Part shown: in pieces, positions 27,081 to 35,732 of the stretch | Position numbering within the stretch: position 1 is the first letter of the stretch | Layout of the letters: every line of letters starts with the position of its first letter | Assembly (NCBI GenBank): GCA_029249345.1 | Contig: JAQWHM010000021.1 | Span: 97,436-161,435 of the forward strand | Origin: UBA10348 sp002469915 | GTDB lineage: Bacteria > Bacteroidota > Rhodothermia > Rhodothermales > UBA10348 | Length of the DNA: 64,000 nucleotides | Direction of reading: 5' to 3' | Made by a program: the position numbers and the translations under genes | The notes under the pieces: model-generated | The model's input: the letters and a program-made list of their open reading frames with translations, nothing else | Told to the model about the DNA's origin: nothing | Database searches by the model: none

Positions 27081-29423
27081 ATGTCAGTCAATTTCGCTCG
27101 CCTAGCAGGCGTATTCATCCTCGTAGTGCTCGTCACAGGATTTCCTTGTGAAAGCAGCGCGCAATCCGTTCAGGGTCGTGTGCTTGATGAGAATCGAATG
27201 CCTTTGCCGGGTACTCAAATCGTAATTCCTACTCTAAATCAGGGGACTGTCTCTGATGAGGAGGGACGTTATTTCCTCGATCATCTCGAGCCGGGGACGT
27301 ACGTCGTGGAGTATCGGTTCATTGGATATAAAAGCGAAATTCGGACGATCGAAATGAAATCCGAAATCGTCGTTTTAGATGTCCAGATGGTGCCCGAAAA
27401 TGTCTATCTGGACGAAGCCGTAATCACTGCTGAGCATCAGAAAGAAGCCATGCTCAAGCGCTCCACTCAATCCGTTACGGTGCTGAGAGCAGCCGATCTT
27501 GATAGCAAAAGTGGTCTCACTTTGGGAGAAACGCTTAAAGATCTGCCCGGCGTCACAACGTTATCTACTGGTCCCTCCATTTCAAAACCGGTTATCCGCG
27601 GCCTACACAGTCAACGATTGGTTGTGCTGAACGCTGGAGTAGCTCAGGAAGGACAACAGTGGGGCGGAGAACACGCACCGGAGATAGATCCGTTTGCAAT
27701 GGCGCGTATCGAAGTGATCAAGGGCGCAGCTGGTGTTGAACATGGTGTCGGTGCGATTGGTGGTGTTATTCGCCTAGATCCTCCGGATCTACCGACGAAT
27801 GAGTCGATAAGTGGACGCCTGATGCTGAGTGCCTTCTCCAACAACCGTCAGGGGGCCGGATCGCTAGCTCTACAGGGCGGCCCCAAGGCCATTCGAGGGT
27901 TTGGATGGAGACTGCAAGGTAGCATGCGTCGGGCAGGAGACTCGCAAACTCCGGACTGGGTCATAGGCAATTCGGCTTTCCAAGAATTCGACGGCTCAGT
28001 ATCGCTGGGAATAGAACGAGACTCGTTTCATCTCCATGCATATTACAGTCATTTTGGAACAACGCTGGGTTTATTCAAAGGGGCACACATTGGAAACATG
28101 GACGACCTCTTGGCCGCTATTGAACGTGGTCATCCGTCCGTGAAATACACGTTCTCCTATGAAATCAAAGCCCCGAAGCAGACGATCAATCATGATCTTG
28201 TCACGATTGAAAGCCAATTTCGACTGGATAGTGGCGACTGGATTGAAGCTCAATATGGACTGCAGAGCAACCGACGGGAAGAATACGATGCTCATTGCCG
28301 GTTCTGTGACGAACCAGGCAAAAAGCCGGCATTTGGACTGTCGTTGACGACCCACACCCTCGACTTGAAACTTCGTCAGAAGCCGAGAGGAAAGTTCTTG
28401 GGTGTCATTGGACTCAGTGGCATGAACCAGACCAACACGAACAACGAAACTGGATATCTCATTCCAAACTTCAAGGCTCTAACGGGCGGCATATATACCC
28501 GGCAAACCTGGGTACAGGGCCCTCTCACCCTTGAGTCGGGAATAAGATATAATTATCGTTGGATGGAAGCCTTTCCAAGAAATAGTGTTAGTTCTGGGGA
28601 ATTCACGCTCCAGAACCATACCTACAGCAGCTTGACGGCTGTAGTTGGGGCGGTGTGGCAGTTCAGCGATCATTGGTCTCTGGCCAGTAACCTGGGATCG
28701 GCTTGGCGTCCACCCGGCGTTAACGAGCTCTACAACTTCGGAGTACACCACGGGACAGCCCAGTTTGAGACCGGGGATCCCACTCTTGGCGGGGAGCGCA
28801 ACTACAACGTGGACCTAACACTTCGACACGTGGCGGAGCACTCCGTTGCAGAAATCAGTGTCTACAACAATCAGATGAACGGGTATATCTATCTCCACCC
28901 GCAAGTCGATCCAGTCGTGACTATCCGAGGAACGTTTCCCGCATTCATCTACAGTCAGACGAATGCTGTTCTTCGGGGTATCGACGGATTACTTTCACAT
29001 GATTTTGGAGATCGATTTGGCATGTCTGTCGTGGGATCAATGGTCCGAGGACGCGACACCAAATCGAATGACCACCTGATATCAATGCCCTCGGACAGAC
29101 TGACACTAAACGGTTACGTCAGCTTGCCAACCGGGACGAGAATTAGGGAGTCCGAATTCCACGTTGAAACACTTCTGGTACGAAAGCAAAATCGCTTTCC
29201 TACCGAGATCGAACTAGTTGAACCTCCCTCCGGATACGCACTTCTAGGTGCGGGATTCAAGGGAGCGTTCTTTTTTGGACCGTCATTAATCCGGTTCAGC
29301 CTGGACATCAATAATATCGCAAATGTGGCTTACAGGGATTACCTGAGCCGATTTCGCTATTTCGTAGACGATCCAGGTCGCAACATTTCTTTTAGACTAC
29401 AACTTCCTTTTGGAAGATCTTAA
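27081..29423 (+). CDS. TonB-dependent outer-membrane receptor, ZnuD-like metal type
   Basis: 780 residues from the ATG at 27081: signal peptide, a carboxypeptidase-regulatory-like domain (about residues 30-110, QGRVLDENRMPLPGTQIVIP), plug (VIRGLHSQRLVVLNAGV) and a 22-strand-type barrel. The central loop holds HCRFC at residues 405-409, where related receptors usually lack a CxxC, so a metal ligand is possible. It is followed 4 bases later by a small HDH lipoprotein, the usual partner in this receptor family. The substrate is unknown; zinc or another metal is the best guess. Confidence 0.85.
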   Translation: MSVNFARLAGVFILVVLVTGFPCESSAQSVQGRVLDENRMPLPGTQIVIPTLNQGTVSDEEGRYFLDHLEPGTYVVEYRFIGYKSEIRTIEMKSEIVVLDVQMVPENVYLDEAVITAEHQKEAMLKRSTQSVTVLRAADLDSKSGLTLGETLKDLPGVTTLSTGPSISKPVIRGLHSQRLVVLNAGVAQEGQQWGGEHAPEIDPFAMARIEVIKGAAGVEHGVGAIGGVIRLDPPDLPTNESISGRLMLSAFSNNRQGAGSLALQGGPKAIRGFGWRLQGSMRRAGDSQTPDWVIGNSAFQEFDGSVSLGIERDSFHLHAYYSHFGTTLGLFKGAHIGNMDDLLAAIERGHPSVKYTFSYEIKAPKQTINHDLVTIESQFRLDSGDWIEAQYGLQSNRREEYDAHCRFCDEPGKKPAFGLSLTTHTLDLKLRQKPRGKFLGVIGLSGMNQTNTNNETGYLIPNFKALTGGIYTRQTWVQGPLTLESGIRYNYRWMEAFPRNSVSSGEFTLQNHTYSSLTAVVGAVWQFSDHWSLASNLGSAWRPPGVNELYNFGVHHGTAQFETGDPTLGGERNYNVDLTLRHVAEHSVAEISVYNNQMNGYIYLHPQVDPVVTIRGTFPAFIYSQTNAVLRGIDGLLSHDFGDRFGMSVVGSMVRGRDTKSNDHLISMPSDRLTLNGYVSLPTGTRIRESEFHVETLLVRKQNRFPTEIELVEPPSGYALLGAGFKGAFFFGPSLIRFSLDINNIANVAYRDYLSRFRYFVDDPGRNISFRLQLPFGRS

Positions 29424-29427
29424 CACT

Positions 29428-29976
29428 ATGAAATTTCATATCAGAACCCTCTTAGTACTGCTTTTCCTTTCTTTCACCCTAAACGCGTGTGATTCGGCCG
29501 AGCCTGATCACGACCATGCAGGCGAGGAAGAATTGATCACGCGAGTTGTTGTCACTCTCACCTCTGGAACAGAAACCGTCACTGCAAATGCCAATGACCC
29601 GGACGGAGACGGTACCGGGTTTGAGATCGATCCGATCGTCTTGTCTAGTGGGACGACCTACTCAGGATCCATTACACTTTGGGATGATGTCAACCTAGAG
29701 AACATCACGGAAGAAATAGAAGAAGAGGATGATGAGCATCAGTTCTTCTACACTGTGGGTGGTGGCGTGTCCGACCGCGTGGACGTCTCGATTACCGATC
29801 GCGACAGCAATAATCTTCCGGTTGGCCTAACATTCGATCTCGTTGTTTCCGATGGTGGACCTGCAAGTGGTACGCTAAATGTGGTTTTATCACATTTTGA
29901 CGACCAGCCAAAAAACGGATCAGACCGAAGCGACGAAACCGACGTTAATGTGACGTTCACTATCTCGCTCCAGTAA
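29428..29976 (+). CDS. Lipoprotein of the 'type 1 periplasmic binding fold' family
   Basis: 182 residues from the ATG at 29428, with lipobox LNAC. The mature start is EPDHDHAGEEEL, then two beta domains with VVVTLTSG, NDPDGDGTG and EEEDDEHQFFY motifs. This arrangement is familiar from small lipoproteins encoded directly downstream of metal-type TonB receptors in Bacteroidota. It likely hands substrate from the receptor to the periplasm or captures metal at the surface; that role is inferred from position and His/Asp content. Confidence 0.7.
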   Translation: MKFHIRTLLVLLFLSFTLNACDSAEPDHDHAGEEELITRVVVTLTSGTETVTANANDPDGDGTGFEIDPIVLSSGTTYSGSITLWDDVNLENITEEIEEEDDEHQFFYTVGGGVSDRVDVSITDRDSNNLPVGLTFDLVVSDGGPASGTLNVVLSHFDDQPKNGSDRSDETDVNVTFTISLQ

Positions 29977-30166
29977 CCACCCATCTGTTCGACCACGTTG
30001 TTTGAGCGCTAACGATCTGGTGGTTGAACCCACCGGTTCAACCACCAGATCCAAAGCGTTTCGATCCGTGCGAATGTAAAACGATTAATTCCGTTTTACT
30101 GGCAAAACTGGCAGGACTTCTTTTTGGGGTATATGTTGGGTTTCTATACCAACCCAAACAGAACCT
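29977..30166. other. Intergenic region with terminator and further small dyads
   Basis: 190 bases holding a strong terminator (30014-30051), an 8-base dyad GTAAAACG/CGTTTTAC at 30076-30099, and a TTGGGTT/AACCCAA dyad just before the next start. No gene is supported here. Confidence 0.5.
30014..30051 (+). terminator. Strong intrinsic terminator after metal-receptor operon
   Basis: A perfect 17-base stem beginning GATCTGGTGGTTGAACC with a 4-base loop (CACC). No T-run follows, so termination may be Rho-assisted or the element may stabilise the 3' end. Confidence 0.65.
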
Positions 30167-30952
30167 ATGTCGCGTACATACGTCCTTCCCGCCCTTCTCG
30201 TCCTACTAACGGCCTGTCAGTCGCCAGAAAAAATAACCGAAACAGGGGCGGTACAAGACACCCTTCGCATCGTGGCCTACAACATCCACCACGGAGCAGG
30301 AATGGATCTCGAGTTGGATCTGGAACGAATCGGAGCCCTGATTCGAGACCTGAAACCCGATCTCGTTGCCCTGCAAGAAATTGACTCCGTTGTCACTCGT
30401 ACAAATGCAGTGAATCAGGCCTCCGTTCTCGGGGATATTACGGGTATGGATGCCGTATTTGGGGAGTTTATGCCATACCAAGGAGGCAAGTATGGTATGG
30501 CCGTACTGTCTAAGTGGCCCATAGTGTCTTCCAAGAACCATCGACTTCCCGACGGAGAAGAGCCCCGCTCGGCTCTTTCGATACGTGTTTCATCTCCTAA
30601 GACGAGTAGAGAACTAGAGTTCGTTGGAATACACTTTTATATGACAGAAACCGAAAGGCTTGCCCAAGCCCGAGCGTTGTCAGCAGCCTACGAGGACACG
30701 AATGTACCAATCATTATCGCAGGAGACTTTAACTCAGAACCGGACTCTCCCATACTCGCTCACTTAGCTGAGAATTGGGATTTCGTTCAAAAGGGAGAAG
30801 ACCATTTTACCTTTTCATCCTACGAGCCCGTCAAGGAGATCGATTTTTTTGCTCTCCGTCCCAGCACAGCGTTCCGAGTCATTGATCAGTATTTGATCGA
30901 CGAACCGGTTGCTTCGGATCACCGACCTCTGTTCATTGAACTCGTTTGGTAA
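30167..30952 (+). CDS. Endonuclease/exonuclease/phosphatase-family lipoprotein
   Basis: 261 residues with lipobox LLTAC. The fold shows VAYNIHHGAG (metal-coordinating Asn), LVALQEID (catalytic Glu), IIAGDFNSEP (Asp/Asn) and SDHRPLF (Asp/His), all the residues of the EEP superfamily. Lipoprotein export places it in the periplasm or at the outer membrane, where it may cleave phosphodiester or phosphate esters. Substrate unknown. Confidence 0.85.
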   Translation: MSRTYVLPALLVLLTACQSPEKITETGAVQDTLRIVAYNIHHGAGMDLELDLERIGALIRDLKPDLVALQEIDSVVTRTNAVNQASVLGDITGMDAVFGEFMPYQGGKYGMAVLSKWPIVSSKNHRLPDGEEPRSALSIRVSSPKTSRELEFVGIHFYMTETERLAQARALSAAYEDTNVPIIIAGDFNSEPDSPILAHLAENWDFVQKGEDHFTFSSYEPVKEIDFFALRPSTAFRVIDQYLIDEPVASDHRPLFIELVW

Positions 30953-31065
30953 ACGTACCCAAAACGGTAACACATTCGACTGATTTCACTCGGAAGGGTT
31001 TGCTGTGGACCAATCGAAGACCTCATGGAGTTCACTACTCTCAAACATAAAGATTCACCGAACGG

Positions 31066-31326
31066 ATGCCTGAGAGCAAATACATACCCATCAGTTGTAC
31101 GTTTCACGACCGACTCGAGCATTGGTCAGTATCGAAAACGACGGTGAAGGTCATCTATTTAGTTGATGACAAGACGACAGAAGTGCGGGCGGTAATTTCA
31201 GATGTGTTTGCGCGTAATGGAGCAGACTATGCTCTTCTGGCGCCTTCCGATGACCGTGCGGCCTTTATGGTGCGACTGGATTACATCTTATCAGTAGACG
31301 GAATTCCGCTGACACCACACTGCTGA
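31066..31326 (+). CDS. Rof-like (Rho-inhibitor/antiterminator) protein
   Basis: 86 residues similar to Rho-binding antiterminator Rof: YIPISCTFHDRLEHW at the start, a beta-barrel core, and LDYILSVDGIPL at the end. Rof binds Rho and inhibits termination in enterobacteria. Whether this homologue does the same is inferred. It starts with ATG at 31066, 113 bases after the EEP gene. Confidence 0.7.
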   Translation: MPESKYIPISCTFHDRLEHWSVSKTTVKVIYLVDDKTTEVRAVISDVFARNGADYALLAPSDDRAAFMVRLDYILSVDGIPLTPHC

Positions 31327-31330
31327 TCAA

Positions 31331-32215
31331 TTAGTTCTTAGATCCAGATGGAGCCGATCTAGGCGGTGCGTTCCACACGTATTGATACAGACCTACTCCT
31401 CCCCAAAATCCATTTCCATTTACCACGTTGGAAAGCGAACCAGGTTGGGCGAGTAGTTCCGGGTCAAAAATGCCGCGCGGCGGATCCCAGTTAGCGTCCA
31501 GGACTCGGACCTGCAACAAAATCGCGTGCAATAGCGGCAACGGTGTGCTGGAATCCAAACCAAAATAGGAGCGCATCCGGGGAGCGTCTGCCCCCATATC
31601 GATATCAAACTCCCAACCACCGTCTTCCGATTTATTCCCGGGACGACCATAAGGAAGCCGAACAAAACGACCTTGCAGATCATAAGTAACCACTACATCC
31701 CAAGGTGACTCTACCTCTGGCAGGCGAACACGCCCGACTAATCCTGAATCTGGACCTACTTCGTACGGAAACATTAAAGTATCAGGAATGGGACGGGGCG
31801 ATCCATGACGTGGAATTACCGTTTCGGCCCATGTCACTATTGAATCAGATCTCGTGACTTCCAATCGATATGTATGCCCCGGCCGCACCATGAAATTGGA
31901 CCTGAAAATATGACCATATGTCCCATCCGGGAGTCGCTCCAAATCATGCCACCACGTGATGACATTTCCGGTGGCCACATCCATAGAAGTTACTTGGGCA
32001 TCAATAGTCGCTTGCGGATCAGATGGCGACAAGATCTTTTCTGGAAAACGAGTTACCGGGATTACACGAACAGCGTGGTCACGCTCCAATTCGTCTAAGT
32101 ATCCATATATCGAAAAGTACGTTTCTTCGTTCTCAAATGGATCTAGAAACGTATCTGAACAGGATGAACCTACCAGAACAAGAAGGACGAGAAGTATGAT
32201 TCGGAGAGCGCGCAA
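31331..32215 (-). CDS. DUF4249-like lipoprotein
   Basis: 294 residues starting with TTG (no in-frame ATG upstream before a stop) and lipobox VGSSC. The N-terminal region DTFLDPFENEETYFSIYGYL resembles the beta-sandwich opening of DUF4249 lipoproteins that often accompany TonB receptors; a PRHGSPRPIPDT segment follows the first domain. No receptor is adjacent on this strand. Function unknown. Confidence 0.65.
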   Translation of the reverse strand: MRALRIILLVLLVLVGSSCSDTFLDPFENEETYFSIYGYLDELERDHAVRVIPVTRFPEKILSPSDPQATIDAQVTSMDVATGNVITWWHDLERLPDGTYGHIFRSNFMVRPGHTYRLEVTRSDSIVTWAETVIPRHGSPRPIPDTLMFPYEVGPDSGLVGRVRLPEVESPWDVVVTYDLQGRFVRLPYGRPGNKSEDGGWEFDIDMGADAPRMRSYFGLDSSTPLPLLHAILLQVRVLDANWDPPRGIFDPELLAQPGSLSNVVNGNGFWGGVGLYQYVWNAPPRSAPSGSKN

Positions 32216-32530
32216 GAGCTCGATCTATTATGTAAGACAAGGAGAGAACATACACTTAATCATCCAATTTGACCGTGTCATTCTTTCGTCTACAATGAAT
32301 TGATTGAATGAAGGTCAACCTAAAGGACCTTGATAGTTCCTGCAGATACTACCAGCCCAGCGACCTTTGATAATGCTTCGACTTTGTGCCAAAATCGAAA
32401 TAAATATGGTTCATTTAAGGGTAAATCTATGTGCAAATCCAATTTTGGAAGTACTTCTTTGCACAGATGTGGACCTTTTTACCGGATCACTAATTGAAGG
32501 GGCTAAACTCCGATTTACACGTGCCATCTT
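32216..32530. other. Divergent promoter region of copper locus
   Basis: 315 bases between the DUF4249-like gene (minus) and the copper-locus opener (plus). It is AT-rich near 32395-32430 and holds the dyad at 32430-32465. No gene is supported. Confidence 0.5.
32430..32465. promoter_or_regulatory. Inverted repeat, candidate operator of copper locus
   Basis: TGTGCAAA and TTTGCACA, perfect 8-base arms separated by 20 bases, ending 65 bases before the ATG at 32531. It could be a regulator site or a leader hairpin; no adjacent regulator gene is present. Confidence 0.35.
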
Positions 32531-32920
32531 ATGACGACTCGTCGTCACATTGCAGCGCTTTCTCTTCTTACCAGTGTCCTGCTGGGAGGTTTGATCGCAC
32601 CACTCTCGCATTTCGCCTATATGGCGTTAGGCGATACCTACGCGATGTCAGAGATGACGGCCATGCCTGCTCACGATCATAAGCAGGATCATTCCCAAAG
32701 TGGTGCGGCGTTGGAAGTGGCTATGGATGCTCATGCAGAGTGTCCATTTGCCGTATTTTTCCTCAGCCAGTCTCCTGGATTTGCAGGATCGACCCTTTCA
32801 GTTGATACTCCAGAAAGCTGCACGTCAATTTTCTCTCTTTCCGAGGCCACTTTTGTCAGCGCCGATCTGCTGGCGTTTTCAGCCCGAGGCCCTCCTGCTG
32901 ACCGTCAGACCACTGTCTGA
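32531..32920 (+). CDS. Small exported His/Met protein with C-terminal RGPP motif (DUF2946-like)
   Basis: 129 residues: N-terminal signal segment, then a Met/His stretch (MSEMTAMPAHDHKQDHSQ), two Cys residues and a terminal SARGPPADRQTTV. The layout matches the protein at 26652 (exported, His-rich, R-x-P-P near the end), and both open a TonB-receptor locus. Met and His suit Cu(I)/Cu(II) binding. It leads the MbnP/MbnH/FixH-like/receptor genes, 226 bases before MbnP. Confidence 0.65.
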   Translation: MTTRRHIAALSLLTSVLLGGLIAPLSHFAYMALGDTYAMSEMTAMPAHDHKQDHSQSGAALEVAMDAHAECPFAVFFLSQSPGFAGSTLSVDTPESCTSIFSLSEATFVSADLLAFSARGPPADRQTTV

Positions 32921-33146
32921 TCCGGTCAAAGATTGTATTTGTACCGCTTTTCGCATTTTTGCGTGAGGCTTATTGGTTTGTTCTATCCCTCGTAAAGGGG
33001 TGGTCGTACGCTCAATTCCCGACTGGTTCAGATTTCTCTGACCTTCTCCTTTTCGCGCACATCTATCACTCTGATGATGTAATCCGCGCCATTTTCCAGT
33101 TCGAGATACCCATTATTTCGTGCCTCTAGGCACACATTTGAGCATT

Positions 33147-33989
33147 ATGAAATACTCTAAGTTCTTTCTCCCAGCAGTCCTATTCGTTTTTCTTTTCATC
33201 GCAGGTTGTGACAGTGACGTCATGGAAGACGAAGAAGTGATGACCACGCTCCGACTTCAACCCGTGTTCAGTGGACAGCCATTATTGATGGACCAGACCT
33301 ATGACCACAATGGTACAGCGATCAGCTTCGATGGCGCACGTATTTACCTTTCTGAAATCACCTTAATCGCTGAAGACGGTACCGAGACGCTTATCGAGGG
33401 TCCATCCATAACCGTTCCGGCAAAAGATGAAAACGATGCGGACGTTTCGCATACTGTATCCAACCGAGTCATTCTTGCTAAACATGATCATGGCCATGAA
33501 GAATATGACCTTGGAATGGCTATGTCAGGAAGCTATACGGGTATGCGTTTCAAAGTCGGTATTGACGGCCAAGACAACCGAGTCGATGCGTCCCAAGTCC
33601 CATCGAATCATGCACTGGCTAAGCAGACCGACAAGAACAACCATTGGAATTGGGCTAACGGGTATATCTACTTGAGAGTTGACGGACTGGCTGATTCCGA
33701 TGGAGATGGGACTCCAGATGCTGCGTTTGAAACCCACCTTGGTAAAACCACTTTTCTCCGTGAAGTAGAATTAAATACTGCCTTCGAACTGACCGAAGGC
33801 ATTACCAATCAAATTCACGTCATGCTGGACTACGCGCACCTCTTGCACATGGTAGATCTTTCCGATCCTCTTCAGTTATTGTGCCACACGGGTGATAATA
33901 TCCCCGTTGCACAGAAAGTGGCTGGCCAAATAAGCGGTGCTTTCATGCTACACGGGCTGCATGAATCAGAGCACTCACACCACGACTAA
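33147..33989 (+). CDS. MbnP-like copper-binding lipoprotein
   Basis: 280 residues from the ATG at 33147, lipobox IAGC. It shows the MbnP-family FDGARIYLSEITL segment and the WNWANGYIYLRVDG segment. Additional His clusters occur at AKHDHGHEEYDL and in the C-terminal tail HGLHESEHSHHD. In characterised systems MbnP binds copper with help of a modified Trp made by the diheme partner MbnH; the Trp pair in NNHWNWANGY is a candidate but not proven. The MbnH-like cytochrome gene begins 2 bases after its stop. Confidence 0.82.
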   Translation: MKYSKFFLPAVLFVFLFIAGCDSDVMEDEEVMTTLRLQPVFSGQPLLMDQTYDHNGTAISFDGARIYLSEITLIAEDGTETLIEGPSITVPAKDENDADVSHTVSNRVILAKHDHGHEEYDLGMAMSGSYTGMRFKVGIDGQDNRVDASQVPSNHALAKQTDKNNHWNWANGYIYLRVDGLADSDGDGTPDAAFETHLGKTTFLREVELNTAFELTEGITNQIHVMLDYAHLLHMVDLSDPLQLLCHTGDNIPVAQKVAGQISGAFMLHGLHESEHSHHD

Positions 33990-33991
33990 TA

Positions 33992-34990
33992 GTGGTTCGT
34001 ACTTGTTTCATACTGATGCTCGTACTGGTTTCCGGGTGCGAGTTGGTGGCCGATGAGGGCCACCAACTCGCACTACTGGATGTGCCTGAATCGTTTGATC
34101 CGATTCCGGTCCCGTCACATAATCCAACAACGCGAGCCAAAGTAGAGCTAGGCGAACGCCTATTCTCCGATGTTCGACTCTCAGAAAACGGGTCCGTGTC
34201 TTGTGCTTCCTGCCATCTGCCAGAGCATGCATTCGCGGATCCTCGCCCACTGAGTATTGGCGTCCATGGTCGTACTGGAATTCGGAATTCTCCGACGCTG
34301 GTCAATATTGCTTATCAGAATCTCCTGTTCTGGGACGGCGGCGCATTTACCCTTGAATCACAGGCGCTTGGCCCTTTAGAAAATCCTGTCGAGATGGATA
34401 TGAATTTGGGTGCCTTGTTGGACCGAATCAGCTCTGATGCATCCTATCAAGCTGCATTTGAGGACGTTTTTGGTCAGGGGGTTAATGTATTAACCCTAAC
34501 ACAAGCTCTTGGTGCATTTCAGCGGACCATTCGAAGCGGTGGTGCTCCAATCGACAGGTATCTGAGCGGACAAGAAGATGCACTCTCTGCCTCTGCACGT
34601 CGAGGTCTGATCCTTTTTGAAAACAAGGCGGACTGCGCCTCATGCCATTCAGGATTCCTGTTTACAGATCAGACCTATCAGAACAATGGTTTGACCTTCG
34701 CAGCTGCGGACTCAGGTCGAGCTCGCATCACGTTGAACTCCGACGATTTTGCAAAATTTCGCGTTCCGACACTCAGAAATGTAGGAATATCTGCTCCGTT
34801 CATGCACGATGGGCGCTTTTCCTCTCTGGAAGAGGTCATAAACCATTATGACCGAGGAGGTACTAATTCACGCGGCCAAAGCGAGTTAGTTCGCTCCCTG
34901 CAATTGAGTGATATGGAAAAAGCTGACCTCAAAGCCTTTCTCTTATCGCTAAGTGATGACTTTATTCTCAGTGGACTGCCCGATGCATAG
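33992..34990 (+). CDS. MbnH/MauG-like diheme cytochrome c peroxidase-family lipoprotein
   Basis: 332 residues with a GTG start and lipobox VSGC. Two heme c attachment motifs are CASCH at residues 71-75 and CASCH at 215-219, the two-domain layout of bacterial cytochrome c peroxidases and MauG/MbnH. It also has the ALGPLENPVEM segment typical of the family. Next to an MbnP-like protein it most likely oxidises that protein's Trp to form a copper site. It overlaps the following gene by 8 bases. Confidence 0.88.
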   Translation: MVRTCFILMLVLVSGCELVADEGHQLALLDVPESFDPIPVPSHNPTTRAKVELGERLFSDVRLSENGSVSCASCHLPEHAFADPRPLSIGVHGRTGIRNSPTLVNIAYQNLLFWDGGAFTLESQALGPLENPVEMDMNLGALLDRISSDASYQAAFEDVFGQGVNVLTLTQALGAFQRTIRSGGAPIDRYLSGQEDALSASARRGLILFENKADCASCHSGFLFTDQTYQNNGLTFAAADSGRARITLNSDDFAKFRVPTLRNVGISAPFMHDGRFSSLEEVINHYDRGGTNSRGQSELVRSLQLSDMEKADLKAFLLSLSDDFILSGLPDA

Positions 34991-35732
34991 ACTACTTTTT
35001 ATCACGCTCGTTCTCTTGGCAGGGTGTGCTCCAGACATTACTGAAACAGACTTCTTCAGTAGGCACCCAGACCCGCTGGCTACTGAAGAAGGAAAGGTCA
35101 TCCTGGCTTCCCACACGAATGATTCAATTCGTATTCGAGTCCTGTCGGAGAATGGCCTACATGCCGGATTTAATCCTCTCCTTTTCGAGACGGAAGGGGA
35201 TGTTTCGGAACTGACCGCCACACTTTTCCTGGATTCGGGAATAACAAGAATCGAATCTCCTCTGGGGTCAACGGTTTTCACATCAGGCGAATCTGCCCAT
35301 ATTCTGAACCCCGGAATTAGTGGCGACTGGACTCTCGAACTTTCATGGGTAACAAACCAAGGCCGATTTACGACCCTATACCCTGTTGAGGTAGCTGATG
35401 ATATTTGGGTTCAGCAAATAGAAGGCGCTCCAACATTTATTAGCTGGATCGCGCCCGCCGCTCCGAAAACGGGATCTGATGTATTCGAGATTGCCATCCA
35501 TTCCTTTGACGGAAGATCTTTCTCACCTGTTACCTCAGCATCCCCGGACCTGTACCCATATATGGATATGGGAGCGGGGGAAGGGCACAGTACCCCTTTC
35601 CTAGCTCCAACCCACGTAGGTGACGGCCATTATCGGGGCGAAGTCAATTTCATTATGTCTGGCGGGTGGGACATGACTGTACGGATGTCGGGCGGTGAAG
35701 AAGTCATCTTCAAGGGGTTTACTGTTCGATGA
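34983..35732 (+). CDS. FixH/YtkA-like lipoprotein of copper locus
   Basis: 249 residues from the ATG at 34983, lipobox LAGC. The C-terminal half carries a YtkA/FixH-like beta-sandwich: YPYMDMGAGEGHSTPF followed by GHYRGEVNFIMSGGWDMTVRM, where Met and His residues could hold copper. It overlaps the diheme cytochrome by 8 bases and the receptor by ATGA, so it belongs to the same transcript. It may pass copper between receptor and MbnP; inferred. Confidence 0.72.
   Translation: MHRLLFITLVLLAGCAPDITETDFFSRHPDPLATEEGKVILASHTNDSIRIRVLSENGLHAGFNPLLFETEGDVSELTATLFLDSGITRIESPLGSTVFTSGESAHILNPGISGDWTLELSWVTNQGRFTTLYPVEVADDIWVQQIEGAPTFISWIAPAAPKTGSDVFEIAIHSFDGRSFSPVTSASPDLYPYMDMGAGEGHSTPFLAPTHVGDGHYRGEVNFIMSGGWDMTVRMSGGEEVIFKGFTVR

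Noticed and set aside
30076..30099. GTAAAACG/CGTTTTAC dyad as a riboswitch or terminator
   Set aside because: Stem is short, the T-run is inside it, and no gene start is tightly linked.
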